Of a stretch of DNA of 43,274 nt, positions 27,438 through 37,232 are shown piece after piece; the stretch's first letter is position 1; each line of letters starts with the position of its first letter. Under the pieces are notes generated by a model, which saw only the letters and a list, made by a program, of their open reading frames with translations, was not told where the DNA came from and made no database searches. This DNA is from Pseudomonadota bacterium (GTDB lineage: Bacteria; Pseudomonadota; Alphaproteobacteria; Sphingomonadales; Sphingomonadaceae). The DNA lies in NCBI GenBank assembly GCA_023400405.1, contig JAEXFD010000011.1, positions 1 to 43,274 on the forward strand. The letters run 5' to 3'. Both the position numbers and the translations under genes were made by a program.

Positions 27438-29256
27438 AGTCGGCGACGAGCGCCTGGTACGGCGCCGGCGTCGTCATATCGAGGCCCGCGCGCTTGAGGA
27501 TCTCGACCGGATAGTCCGATCCGCCCGCCTTCAGCACCGACAGGTAATTGTCGCGCTCCTTGGGGCCGCCCTTCAGGATCGCCTGGGCGAAGAAGGTCGC
27601 GGCCGAGATGCAGGTGGCATACTGATAGACGTAGAAGCTGTTGTAGAAGTGCGGAATGTACGCCCATTCGTTGCCGTACACCGGATCGAGCCCGAAATTC
27701 GGCCCGTGATAGCGCTTCAGCAGGTCGAAATAGATCGACGTGAACTTCTCGCCCGACAGGCCTTCGCCTGCTTCGGCTTTGTCGTGGGCGACCAGCTCGA
27801 ACTCGGCGAACATCGTCTGGCGATAGAAGGTGCCGCGATAATTCTCCATCTGCTGGCCGAGATAGAAGAGCTTTTCCTGCTTGGTCTTGGCCTGGGCGAG
27901 CATGTGGTGGACGAGCAGCTGCTCGTTCAGCGTCGAGGCGATCTCGGCGAGGAAGATCGGATAATCGGCTTTCTCATAGACCTGCGTCGAATTGGCGAGC
28001 AGCGAATGGAGCGCATGGCCCCACTCGTGTGCATAGGTGCTCATCCCGTCATATTTTTCGCTGAGGTTGAGCAGCAGATAGGGATGCACGTCGAACGCGC
28101 CGGGATTCATATACGCGCCGGGGCTCTTGCCCGGGCGGGGCCAGGGATCCATCCACTTGGCGGCGGTCGCCTTGGCGATGCGCGCCTGATAATCGGGGCC
28201 GAGCGGCTTCACGGCCTCGAGCGTTGTCGCGCGCATCTGATCGAGCGTGTAGCTGCGATCGAGCGACACCAGCGGCGGATAGATGTCGTAATAATGGATG
28301 TCGGGCAGGCCGAGCATCTTGCGGCGCAGTTCGAAATAGCGGTGGAGCTGGGGCAGTCCCTTGTTCGCCTCCGCCACGAGCGTGCGATATACCGCTTCGG
28401 GGATATTGTTGCCCGAAAGCGCGCGAGCCAGCGATGTCGGGTATTTGCGCGCCTTGGCGTAGAAGATGTCGCTGCGCACCTTGGCGGCGTAGGTTGCGCC
28501 GAAGCTGTTCTTGAACTTGCCGTGCTCGGTCCAGAAGGCATCGAACACCGCCTTGCGATCGGCGCGGTTGGGGGCGTCGCGGTTGAGCGAATAGCCCTGC
28601 GAATCGAGCCGAACCTGCTTGCCGGTGGAAAGCGTGATCGTCGGCCAGGGGATGTCCGACGAGCGAAGCTGCCCGGAGATCTCGCCCGGCGCGGCGAGCG
28701 GCGAGCCGGCGCTCGCGAGGATCGCCTCACCCTCTGGGGACAGCGTGTGTTCGGCCTGGCGCAGCGTGTCGGCGAGGAAGAAGTCGAAGCGGGTCTTGAG
28801 CGTGCGGTTGGCCGCGAGGAAGCCTTCGATCTTGGGCTTGCCGAGTGTCAGCAACTCGGGCGAAACCCAGGCGGTCGCTTCGCCGAACGCGGTGTAGAGG
28901 TCGCGCGCCTGGGCCTGTTTCTCCTGATAGGCGGAGACGCGGACGTCCTCGTCGCCCTTCAAGCTGACATAGGTGTAGATTCGCGCGATCGTGCGGCCGA
29001 GATCCGATTGGAGAACCAGCGCTTCGGCGAGCGTATCGGCGCTTTCGCCGAGCCGGCCCTTATACTTGGCGATGCCGGGAAGCGCGGCGAGCGCGCCCTT
29101 GCGGGCGGCCTCCCAGGCGGCGTCGTCGGGATAGAGTTCGGTCAAGTCCCAAAGAGGGCCGTCCATCTTGGTCTCCTGCGCCCAGGCGGGCATGGCCGTG
29201 GCGAGCGTCGCCAGCGCGGCGGATGCGAGCGCCTGGCGGCGTGAAAGATCGGTCAT
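27397..29256 (-). CDS. pepF: Oligoendopeptidase F-like M3 metallopeptidase with Tat signal
   Basis: 619-residue zinc endopeptidase of the M3 family cutting peptides. The zinc site is HEWGH at 410-414 with third ligand E438 in FLAEIAST, both intact. The N-terminus reads LSRRQALASAALATLATAMPAWAQ, a twin-arginine signal with an AxA-type cleavage site near residue 26-27, implying export of a folded metalloenzyme to the periplasm. Many PepF proteins are cytoplasmic, so this is noteworthy. It stands alone, flanked by the HNH gene (tail overlap 41 bases) and a small Cys-rich gene upstream. Confidence 0.93.
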   Translation of the reverse strand: MTDLSRRQALASAALATLATAMPAWAQETKMDGPLWDLTELYPDDAAWEAARKGALAALPGIAKYKGRLGESADTLAEALVLQSDLGRTIARIYTYVSLKGDEDVRVSAYQEKQAQARDLYTAFGEATAWVSPELLTLGKPKIEGFLAANRTLKTRFDFFLADTLRQAEHTLSPEGEAILASAGSPLAAPGEISGQLRSSDIPWPTITLSTGKQVRLDSQGYSLNRDAPNRADRKAVFDAFWTEHGKFKNSFGATYAAKVRSDIFYAKARKYPTSLARALSGNNIPEAVYRTLVAEANKGLPQLHRYFELRRKMLGLPDIHYYDIYPPLVSLDRSYTLDQMRATTLEAVKPLGPDYQARIAKATAAKWMDPWPRPGKSPGAYMNPGAFDVHPYLLLNLSEKYDGMSTYAHEWGHALHSLLANSTQVYEKADYPIFLAEIASTLNEQLLVHHMLAQAKTKQEKLFYLGQQMENYRGTFYRQTMFAEFELVAHDKAEAGEGLSGEKFTSIYFDLLKRYHGPNFGLDPVYGNEWAYIPHFYNSFYVYQYATCISAATFFAQAILKGGPKERDNYLSVLKAGGSDYPVEILKRAGLDMTTPAPYQALVADFKNVLDQAEALVG

Positions 29257-29273
29257 CGAATTCCCCCGGGGAT

Positions 29274-29289
29274 GCCCGCTCAGGCGGGC
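29274..29289. repeat. Hairpin upstream of pepF
   Basis: GCCCGC-TCAG-GCGGGC forms a perfect 6-bp stem 18 bases before the pepF start. It may be an mRNA leader structure affecting pepF translation or a terminator for the small gene upstream. No further support. Confidence 0.3.
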
Positions 29290-29342
29290 TCGGTTGCGAA
29301 AGCGGCAGTCTGTCGCGCTCGCACGGCGAAGGGAAGTGCTAT

Positions 29343-29367
29343 GTTCGGCTAAAGCGCCGGGCCGAAC
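29343..29367 (-). terminator. Hairpin after the small Cys-rich gene
   Basis: GTTCGGC (29343-29349) and GCCGAAC (29361-29367) pair perfectly over 7 bp with an 11-base loop, directly after the stop of the minus-strand 59-residue gene. No strong T-run follows on that strand. A possible intrinsic or partial terminator. Confidence 0.35.
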
Positions 29368-29373
29368 GCTCGC

Positions 29374-29553
29374 TCAGCGGGCGGCCTTGGGCGTGACGAT
29401 CCAATCGCGCTTGGCCCGCCGGGTCATGTGCACGCCGCAGAAGCGGCACTTGCTGACGAACTGTTCCTGATCGCTTTCACGACGCGCATGCTTTTCCGAA
29501 CGTTCGTGCCTGCCGCCGAAGCAGCGGACACGACCGGCAATCCATTGAAACAC
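29374..29553 (-). CDS. Small Cys/His-rich protein (possible zinc ribbon)
   Basis: 59-residue basic protein beginning MFQWIAGRVRCFGGRHERSE at a GTG codon, with GAGGGGG five bases upstream, which is why this start was chosen over the long frame above it. It contains CRFCG (C36, C39) and an earlier C11, with His residues nearby, ending WIVTPKAAR. It recalls short alphaproteobacterial proteins with a pattern RCxxGRHxRS followed by CRxCG, whose function is unknown to me. It could bind zinc. Convergent to nothing, divergent from oleate hydratase across a 415-base gap. Confidence 0.6.
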   Translation of the reverse strand: MFQWIAGRVRCFGGRHERSEKHARRESDQEQFVSKCRFCGVHMTRRAKRDWIVTPKAAR

Positions 29554-29968
29554 GAGATCCCCCTCGAAGCCCAACCTCGCCAACTTCCCGAAGCAGCGTT
29601 CAAGGTCAAGCCGGATTGTGGCCGGCGAGGCTAAAAGAACAGGGTCGGGAATTGCTTCCCGTCTTCCCTTCGCTGTTCGATCTGCTGACCAGCACGAAGG
29701 GAATTCGCGATCAAAGTCCATGCCGCCCAAGCCGCGACCCGAGCGCCGGGTTGGATCGACACGCCGCCATGCCCCCAGCGACGGGCTATGCTTGCGAAGG
29801 TCGCCTGCCCGGTCACGGTGGGGCTGCGGATGTGGCTGCGCATTGAGATGGAGTCGGCGGCGGTGGCCCGTGCCTGATGGGCGGGATGCGCACATTACGA
29901 ATATGCGTTCGCGCCGATCTGCTGAATCCGGCGGCCAACCATCCGCTGGTTTCAGGAGGATCGCACTC
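29554..29968. other. Intergenic region before oleate hydratase
   Basis: 415 bases between the divergent small Cys-rich gene and oleate hydratase. Several frames are open but none has a ribosome binding site with gene-like protein sequence. An inverted repeat CGAA-N6-TTCG around 29900-29914, near an A/T-richer patch, could be an operator. The oleate hydratase site AGGAGGA lies at 29954-29960. Confidence 0.5.
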
Positions 29969-31957
29969 ATGCCCCGTTCCACCCCCGATTGGCTTGCCGC
30001 GCAGGCCAACGCCGCGCCACAAGGCTTTGCCCATGCGCCGGACACCACTTCCGGCTACTGGCGCCAGCGCGCGGAAAACACCCTGCCGCCGCCCGATTTC
30101 TGGAGCCCCTATGCCCGCAACCGGCCGCTGCCGACGCCGGGCGTAGAGAACCGCAAGGCTTGGATCGTCGGCAGCGGCATCGCGGGACTTGCCGCCGCCT
30201 TCTACCTGATCCGCGACGGCCATATGCCGCCGGGCAACATCACCATTCTCGATGCCGCGCAGATCGAGGGCGGCTCGCTCGACGGCGCGGGCGACGCGGA
30301 GCGCGGCTATCTGATCCGCGGCGGGCGCGAGATGAACTGGAACTACGACAATCTGTGGGACCTGTTCCAGGACGTGCCCGCGCTGGAACTGCCCGCCGGC
30401 TATAGCGTGCTCGACGAATATCGCTGGGTGAACGATCGCGACCCGAATTATTCCAAGGCGCGGCTGATGCACCAGCAGGGTGTGGTGCAGGACTTCCGCA
30501 CTTTCGGCCTGTCGCGCAAGGACCAGTGGGAGATCGTCCGGCTGCTGCTCAAGCGCAAGGACGAAGTGGGCGACGCCACGATCCAGGACTATTTCAACCC
30601 CGGCTTCTTCGGCACCAATTTCTGGGCGCTGTTCCGCACCATGTTCGCCTTTCAGGAATGGCACAGCCTGCTCGAGATGAAGCTGTATCTCCACCGCTTC
30701 CTCGATTCGGTGGACGGCTTTGCCGACATGTCGGTCGTCCTGTTTCCGAAGTACGACCAGTTCGACAGCTTCGTGCGGCCGCTGACGAAGATGCTGCGCG
30801 AGCAGGGCGTGCGCTTCCAGTTCGATACGCGGGCCACGGACCTCGAATTTGCTGTGGAGGGAGAGCAGCGCACCGTCACCGGCATTCGCGCGATGGTGGG
30901 CGGCGAAGCGAAGGTGCTGCCGGTGGCGGCGCAGGACCTCGTCTTCGTGCTGCCGGGCTCGATGACCGAAGGCACCGCCTATGGCGACATGGAGCAAGCG
31001 CCGGTGTTGGCGCGCGGGGGGCACGATCCGGGAGCGGACAGCGACTGGACGCTCTGGCGCAACCTCGCCGCGCAGTCGCCGGTGTTCGGCAAGCCGGACA
31101 GGTTCTGCGGCGACGTCGCGCGTTCGATGTGGGAATCGGCGACGCTTACCTGCCGGCCGTCGCCGCTCGTCGATCGGCTGAAGGAGCTCGCGGTCAACGA
31201 TCCGTACTCGGGGCACACGGTCACCGGCGGGATCATCACCTTCACCGATTCGAAGTGGCTGCTCAGCGTCACCTGCAATCGCCAGCCGCATTTCCCCGAC
31301 CAGCCCGAGGACGTGCTGGTGCTCTGGGCCTATGCGCTGCGGATGGACGTGCCCGGCGACAAGGTGGCCAAGCCGGTGCCAGACTGCATCGGCCGCGAGA
31401 TCCTCGAAGAGCTGTGCCACCATCTCGGCATCGCCGAGGATCAGGTCGCGGCCGTGACGGAGGCGACCAAGGTGCGCCTGGCGCTGATGCCGTACATCAC
31501 TGCCGAGTTCATGCCGCGCGCGGCGGGCGACCGCCCGGCGGTGGTGCCGCAAGGCTGCGCCAACCTCGCGCTGGTCGGCCAGTTCGTCGAGACCGCGAAC
31601 GACATCGTCTTCACGATGGAAAGCTCGATCCGCACCGCCCGGATCGGCGTCTATACGCTGCTGAATGTGCTCAAGCAGGTGCCGGACATCAGCCCGACCC
31701 AGTATGACATCCGCAACCTGCTGCGCGGCGCGCGGGCGCTCAACAATGGCGAGCCCTTCCCCGGCGAGCGTCTGGTCCACCGGCTGCTCGGCAAGAGCTA
31801 TTTCGCCCACATCCTCCCGCCGCTGCCCGACAAGGACGGCGATGCGCTGCACCGGGTAGAGGAAGAACTGGTCGGGCTGTTCGGGCGGGGGAGTCAGTGG
31901 GTGAGCGAAGCAGCGGACACCGTGCGCGGCTGGATGGCTGGCGTGAAGGAGCGGTAA
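29969..31957 (+). CDS. ohyA: Oleate hydratase
   Basis: 662-residue FAD-dependent hydratase adding water to the cis-9 double bond of oleic acid to form 10-hydroxystearate, probably detoxifying free fatty acids. The Rossmann FAD site is AWIVGSGIAGLAAA (64-77, GSGIAG core). RGGREMNWNYDNLWDLF (117-133) is the family hallmark, with the acidic E121 expected near the catalytic site. Later blocks include FRTMFAFQEWHSLLEMKLY and VGQFVETANDIVFTMESSIRTA. AGGAGGA lies nine bases before the chosen ATG; the frame is open further upstream without homology. It converges on groEL through a block of hairpins. Confidence 0.94.
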   Translation: MPRSTPDWLAAQANAAPQGFAHAPDTTSGYWRQRAENTLPPPDFWSPYARNRPLPTPGVENRKAWIVGSGIAGLAAAFYLIRDGHMPPGNITILDAAQIEGGSLDGAGDAERGYLIRGGREMNWNYDNLWDLFQDVPALELPAGYSVLDEYRWVNDRDPNYSKARLMHQQGVVQDFRTFGLSRKDQWEIVRLLLKRKDEVGDATIQDYFNPGFFGTNFWALFRTMFAFQEWHSLLEMKLYLHRFLDSVDGFADMSVVLFPKYDQFDSFVRPLTKMLREQGVRFQFDTRATDLEFAVEGEQRTVTGIRAMVGGEAKVLPVAAQDLVFVLPGSMTEGTAYGDMEQAPVLARGGHDPGADSDWTLWRNLAAQSPVFGKPDRFCGDVARSMWESATLTCRPSPLVDRLKELAVNDPYSGHTVTGGIITFTDSKWLLSVTCNRQPHFPDQPEDVLVLWAYALRMDVPGDKVAKPVPDCIGREILEELCHHLGIAEDQVAAVTEATKVRLALMPYITAEFMPRAAGDRPAVVPQGCANLALVGQFVETANDIVFTMESSIRTARIGVYTLLNVLKQVPDISPTQYDIRNLLRGARALNNGEPFPGERLVHRLLGKSYFAHILPPLPDKDGDALHRVEEELVGLFGRGSQWVSEAADTVRGWMAGVKER

Positions 31958-31975
31958 AGCCGCACCCATGAAAAG

Positions 31976-31999
31976 GGCCGGCGGATCGCTCCGCCGGCC
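31976..31999. terminator. Strong bidirectional terminator hairpin
   Basis: Perfect 10-bp stem GGCCGGCGGA/TCCGCCGGCC with loop TCGC, preceded by AAAAG and followed by GCTTT, so it can act on both strands. It sits 19 bases after the oleate hydratase stop and faces groEL. Confidence 0.7.
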
Positions 32000-32024
32000 G
32001 CTTTCCATTTGCTTCGAGCGGACC

Positions 32025-32045
32025 GGCGCGAAGTGAATTCGCGCC
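32025..32045. repeat. Hairpin in the convergent gap
   Basis: GGCGCGAA (32025-32032) pairs perfectly with TTCGCGCC (32038-32045) across a 5-base loop. Second of four hairpins between oleate hydratase and groEL. Confidence 0.55.
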
Positions 32046-32048
32046 GTC

Positions 32049-32078
32049 GGCCGGGGCGGCAGCGCCGCCCCGCCGGCC
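32049..32078. repeat. GC-rich hairpin in the convergent gap
   Basis: GGGGCGGC-AGC-GCCGCCCC (32053-32071) is a perfect 8-bp stem, extended by GGCC/GGCC at 32049-32052 and 32075-32078 with a small bulge. Third of the hairpin series. Confidence 0.55.
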
Positions 32079-32095
32079 GGACCGCAACGAGTCTC

Positions 32096-32116
32096 GAATT
32101 AGCGTAACGCTAATTC
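32096..32116 (-). terminator. Hairpin just after groEL
   Basis: GAATTAGCG (32096-32104) and CGCTAATTC (32108-32116) form a perfect 9-bp stem with loop TAA, 11 bases after the groEL stop on the minus strand. A/T-rich compared with its surroundings. Candidate groESL terminator together with the hairpins beyond. Confidence 0.5.
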
Positions 32117-32127
32117 GGCCGTTGCGA

Positions 32128-33765
<1,638 letters not shown>

Positions 33766-33837
33766 TGGACTGCCCTTTCAAATCTGGAAGTTTAGGAAGT
33801 TTAGGCCACGGGGGAGCGGATTCCGCCCCCGCGGGGA

Positions 33838-34125
33838 TCAGCCGACGATCCCGAGGATGTCGCTTTCCTTCATGATCAGCAGGTCTTCACCATCGACCTT
33901 GACCTCGGTGCCCGACCACTTGCCGAACAGGATGCGGTCGCCGGCCTTGACGTCGAGCGGGGTCACCTTGCCATCCTCGGCTTTGGTGCCGGTGCCGACG
34001 GCGACGACTTCGCCTTCCTGCGGCTTTTCCTTGGCGGTGTCGGGAATGATGATCCCGCCAGCGGTCTTTTCCTCGGCCTCGACGCGGCGAACGAGCACGC
34101 GATCGTGCAACGGACGGAAGTTCAT
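33838..34125 (-). CDS. groES: Co-chaperonin GroES
   Basis: 95-residue co-chaperonin forming the heptameric lid of GroEL. Begins MNFRPLHDRVLVRRVEAEEKT; the mobile loop (TAGGIIIPDTAKEKP) and the conserved EGEVVAVG and GDRILFGKWSG strands are present. First gene of the groESL operon; its upstream region carries the CIRCE operator and a good promoter match. Confidence 0.97.
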   Translation of the reverse strand: MNFRPLHDRVLVRRVEAEEKTAGGIIIPDTAKEKPQEGEVVAVGTGTKAEDGKVTPLDVKAGDRILFGKWSGTEVKVDGEDLLIMKESDILGIVG

Positions 34126-34156
34126 TGCGTTGGTCCTCTGCTTGGTTGAACGCTTC

Positions 34157-34183
34157 TTAGCACTCAGTCCCCCCGAGTGCTAG
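34157..34183 (-). promoter_or_regulatory. CIRCE operator (HrcA binding site)
   Basis: TTAGCACTC (34157-34165), nine bases, then GAGTGCTAG (34175-34183): the classical CIRCE inverted repeat with one mismatch (final G in place of A). It lies 32 bases before the groES start and just downstream of the promoter -10, overlapping the expected transcription start. HrcA repressor control of groESL follows from established knowledge of this element; hrcA is not in the window. Confidence 0.93.
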
Positions 34184-34191
34184 CGGAGCGG

Positions 34192-34220
34192 CATATGCGT
34201 ACGCCCTTCGCGGGCGTCAA
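34192..34220 (-). promoter_or_regulatory. groESL promoter
   Basis: On the minus strand TTGACG (34215-34220) and CATATG (34192-34197) are separated by exactly 17 bases, a good housekeeping-sigma match. The -10 is 8 bases upstream of the CIRCE element. An A-run (complement of TTTTTT near 34237-34242) lies upstream and may act as an UP-like element. Confidence 0.65.
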
Positions 34221-34242
34221 CGGGTCCGGCCCGGGATTTTTT

Positions 34243-34266
34243 GCTGTGTTGGCGCGCTAGCACAGC
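34243..34266. promoter_or_regulatory. 24-bp near-palindrome between groES and sppA
   Basis: GCTGTGTTGGCG followed by CGCTAGCACAGC: each 12-base half matches the reverse complement of the other at 10 of 12 positions. It lies between the groESL promoter and the sppA gene and could be an operator for sppA or a terminator-like structure. Confidence 0.3.
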
Positions 34267-34326
34267 CGTTTACTCGGCCCGGCTTATCGGCTAGCCCGAC
34301 CGGGCATTCCACAGGAGAGCGGCGAA

Positions 34327-36222
34327 GTGAAGCTGGTTCGAGGTGCCTGGAAGATTCTGGTCGGGATCAAGGATCTTCTGGTCCTGGTGTTCATGCTGCT
34401 GTTCTTCACCATGCTGTTCTTCGCGCTGTCGGTGCGGCCGAATCCGTCCACCGGGATCCGCGACGGCGCGCTCGTCGTCGCGATCGAGGGCACCCTGGTC
34501 GAGCAGCCGCAACAGGCCGATCCGCTGAGCCGGCTGGGCGCCGGGCGAGCCGCGAGCCAGACCCGCCTGCGCGACGTGCTGCGCGCGCTCGATGCGGCGC
34601 GCAGCGACGGCCACGTCAAGGCAGTGGTGCTCGACCTCGATCGCTTCGTCGGCGGCTATCCGGCCGCAGTTAGCGAAGTCGCCGCGGCGGTGGGCCGGGT
34701 GCGCCAGTCGGGCAAGCGCGTGCTGGCCTATGCGACTGCCTATACCGACGACAGCTATGCGATCGCCGCCAATGCCGGCGAGGTGTGGATCCATCCGCTG
34801 GGCGGCTCGCTGTTCGCCGGGCCGGGGGGTACGCGGCTCTATTACAAGGGCCTGATCGACAAGCTGGGGGTCAACGCGCACGTCTATCGTGTCGGCAAGT
34901 TCAAGTCGGCGGTCGAGCCCTATACCCGCAGCGACATGTCGCCCGAGGCGCGCGAGGCGGACACCGCGATGTATGGCGCGATCCTCAGCCAGTGGCGGCA
35001 GGAAGTGCTCCGCGCACGGCCCAAGGCGCGGATCGACGAATTCCTGGCCCATCCGGATGCCGTGGCGGCGGCGGCGAATGGCGACATGGCGCAAGCCAAT
35101 CTCTCGCTCGGGCTGGTCGACAAGGTCGGCGACCGGCTCGCCTTCGGCCAGCGCGTGGCCGAACTGGTCGGCGCGCCGAGCGGCAAGCCGGCCGGCAATT
35201 TCAACACGATCAAGCTCGCCGATTTCGTCACCGCGCATCCGGACGCGACCAGCGGCGACGCGATCGGCGTGATCACCGTCGCTGGCGAGATCGTCGATGG
35301 GCGGGCCGGCCCCGGCACCGCCGGCGGCGACACGATCAGCGCACTGGTGCTCAAGGGCCTGGCCGAAAAGAATCTCAAGGCACTCGTGGTCCGCGTCGAT
35401 TCGCCGGGCGGATCGGCGCTCGCCTCGGAGCAGATTCGCCAGGCGATCCTCCAAGCCAAGGCGCGGGGCCTGCCGGTGGTCGTCTCGATGGGCAGCCTGG
35501 CGGCCTCAGGGGGCTATTGGGTCTCGACCGCGGGCGACACGATCTTCGCCGAGCCCAATACGATCACCGGGTCGATCGGCATCTTCGGCATCCTGCCGAC
35601 CTTCGAGAAGAGCCTGGCCAAGATCGGCGTCGGCACCGACGGCGTGCGCACCACGCCGCTTTCGGGCCAGCCCGACGTGATGGGCGGCACCAACGACGTG
35701 ACCGACCGCGTGCTCCAATCCGCGATCGAAGCGGGCTATCGCCGCTTCGTCGGGCTCGTCGCGGGGGCACGCAAGCTCTCGCCGCAGCGCGTCGACGAGA
35801 TCGGCCAGGGTCGCGTGTGGATCGGCGGCATCGCGCACCAGATCGGGCTGGTCGATCGCTTCGGCGGCCTCAACGACGCGATCGCCGAGGCGGCGCGCCG
35901 GGCGAAGCTCGATCCGGCCAAGGTGCGGCCGGTGTATCTGGAAAAGCAGCCTTCGAGCTGGGCGGAATTTGCCGACCAGGTACTGCGCGACCGCGACGAT
36001 GACGATAATTGGGCGGGCCAGCCCGACAGCACCGATCTCTATGCCCGCATCGCCGGCGAGCGGCGCGCGCTGCTCGCCCAGGCCTTGGGCGACGCGCGGC
36101 GACTGGCGACCGCCGGGTCCGTTCAGGCGCGTTGCCTCGAATGCGTCGGACTGGCACCGGCCACCGCCGATCCGGGCGATGCGCGGCTGCTCGACCAGCT
36201 GATCGCGCGGTTCGGCCTGTGA
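34327..36222 (+). CDS. sppA: Signal peptide peptidase SppA, 67K type
   Basis: 631-residue membrane-bound Ser/Lys protease that degrades cleaved signal peptides. One N-terminal transmembrane helix (about 14-36) is followed by two tandem SppA/ClpP-fold domains. Catalytic lysine K193 lies in GKFKSAVEP in the first domain, and nucleophile S394 lies in LAASGGYW in the second, as in the E. coli enzyme. GTG start with AGGAG ten bases upstream. Its stop overlaps the acetyltransferase start (GTGA), so the two are translated together. Length fits the long form. Confidence 0.95.
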   Translation: MKLVRGAWKILVGIKDLLVLVFMLLFFTMLFFALSVRPNPSTGIRDGALVVAIEGTLVEQPQQADPLSRLGAGRAASQTRLRDVLRALDAARSDGHVKAVVLDLDRFVGGYPAAVSEVAAAVGRVRQSGKRVLAYATAYTDDSYAIAANAGEVWIHPLGGSLFAGPGGTRLYYKGLIDKLGVNAHVYRVGKFKSAVEPYTRSDMSPEAREADTAMYGAILSQWRQEVLRARPKARIDEFLAHPDAVAAAANGDMAQANLSLGLVDKVGDRLAFGQRVAELVGAPSGKPAGNFNTIKLADFVTAHPDATSGDAIGVITVAGEIVDGRAGPGTAGGDTISALVLKGLAEKNLKALVVRVDSPGGSALASEQIRQAILQAKARGLPVVVSMGSLAASGGYWVSTAGDTIFAEPNTITGSIGIFGILPTFEKSLAKIGVGTDGVRTTPLSGQPDVMGGTNDVTDRVLQSAIEAGYRRFVGLVAGARKLSPQRVDEIGQGRVWIGGIAHQIGLVDRFGGLNDAIAEAARRAKLDPAKVRPVYLEKQPSSWAEFADQVLRDRDDDDNWAGQPDSTDLYARIAGERRALLAQALGDARRLATAGSVQARCLECVGLAPATADPGDARLLDQLIARFGL

Positions 36223-36779
36223 TCGGCATCCGGCCCGCCACGCCCGAGGACGCCGGCGCGATCGCGGCGATCTATGCGCCGCACGTGCTGACCGGCACGG
36301 TGTCGTTCGAAATCGACCCGCCCGATGCGCGTGCCATCCGCACGCGGATGGGCGCGAGCGAAGGGCTCTATCCCTGGCTCGTCGCGACCACCGGCGATGC
36401 CGAGGGCGGGGTGATCGGCTATGCCTATGCCACCAAGTTCCGCGATCGCCCGGCCTATCGCTATGTCTGCGAAACGTCGATCTACCTCACCGACGCGTCG
36501 AGCGGGTCGGGCGTCGGGCGACTGCTCTATTCGGCGCTGATGAAGACGCTGCGCGCGCAGGGCTTCGTCCATGCCATCGGTGCGATCGCGCTGCCGAACG
36601 ATCGCTCGATCCGCTTGCACGAAGCCGTAGGCTTCCGCCGCGCCGGCGTGTACCGCGAGGTGGGCTTCAAGCACGGCCAGTGGATCGACGTCGGCATCTG
36701 GCAATGCGAGCTCAACGAGCCCAAGGTGCCGCCGATCGAGCCGCGGCCGTTCAGCGAAACGGGGCTCGTGCGCGATTAA
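36219..36779 (+). CDS. GNAT N-acetyltransferase, phosphinothricin acetyltransferase-like
   Basis: 186 residues from a GTG codon overlapping the sppA stop by 4 bases. GNAT features: RPATPEDAGAIAAIYAPHVLTGT at the N-terminus, typical of the PAT/Bar and methionine-sulfoximine acetyltransferase group, then ETSIYLTDASSGSGVGRLL containing the acetyl-CoA loop, and LHEAVGFRRAGVYREVGFKHGQWIDV near the end. Likely acetylates small amines or amino acid analogues; real substrate unknown. No link to SppA function is evident beyond coupling. Confidence 0.88.
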   Translation: MIGIRPATPEDAGAIAAIYAPHVLTGTVSFEIDPPDARAIRTRMGASEGLYPWLVATTGDAEGGVIGYAYATKFRDRPAYRYVCETSIYLTDASSGSGVGRLLYSALMKTLRAQGFVHAIGAIALPNDRSIRLHEAVGFRRAGVYREVGFKHGQWIDVGIWQCELNEPKVPPIEPRPFSETGLVRD

Positions 36780-36843
36780 TCGGTCGATCGAACGCCGCGC
36801 TGGCCTTGCGCGTTGGCGGTCCTAACCCAGGTTAGGAATCGCA

Positions 36844-37230
36844 ATGCCGGTCTCGTCCTCGCACGCCATCCATGTCGATCCCGTCCGCAATCTGGTGGAC
36901 GTGCGGCTTGCCGGCTTCTTCAATCCCGAAGATGCGAGCTGGGTGGCCGAGGAAGTGCGTGCCGCGATCCTTTCGCTGGGAGACGCGATCGGGCGGCATG
37001 TGACCCTCTACGACGCGAGCGCCGTGAAAGTCGCGCCGCCCGCGACGATCGAGGCGATCCGCATGAGCTATGCGATGCCGCAGGTGCGCGAACTCTGGGC
37101 GCGCAAGGTCGCCTTCGTCGCGACGACCGCGCTGGTCCGCCGCCAGGTCGCGCGGCTCACCGACGTGCACCCGGCGTTGCAGGTCTTTCGCGACCGGGCG
37201 AGCGCGCTCGCCTGGCTGCTCGAGGATTGA
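36844..37230 (+). CDS. STAS/SpoIIAA-like small protein
   Basis: 128-residue cytoplasmic protein without membrane segments or signal. The alternating strand/helix pattern, with LVDVRLAGFFNPEDASWVAEEV, VTLYDASAVKVAPP and KVAFVATTALVRRQVARL, resembles STAS or SpoIIAA-like domains. I do not recognise a specific function. AGGTTAGGA precedes the start. It ends 2 bases from the convergent homoserine dehydrogenase gene, with no obvious terminator in between. Confidence 0.7.
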   Translation: MPVSSSHAIHVDPVRNLVDVRLAGFFNPEDASWVAEEVRAAILSLGDAIGRHVTLYDASAVKVAPPATIEAIRMSYAMPQVRELWARKVAFVATTALVRRQVARLTDVHPALQVFRDRASALAWLLED

Positions 37231-37232
37231 TC

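Noticed and set aside
29813..32008. 731-residue minus-strand open frame
   Set aside because: Antisense to oleate hydratase, whose family motifs are clear; the antisense product has shadow-like composition.
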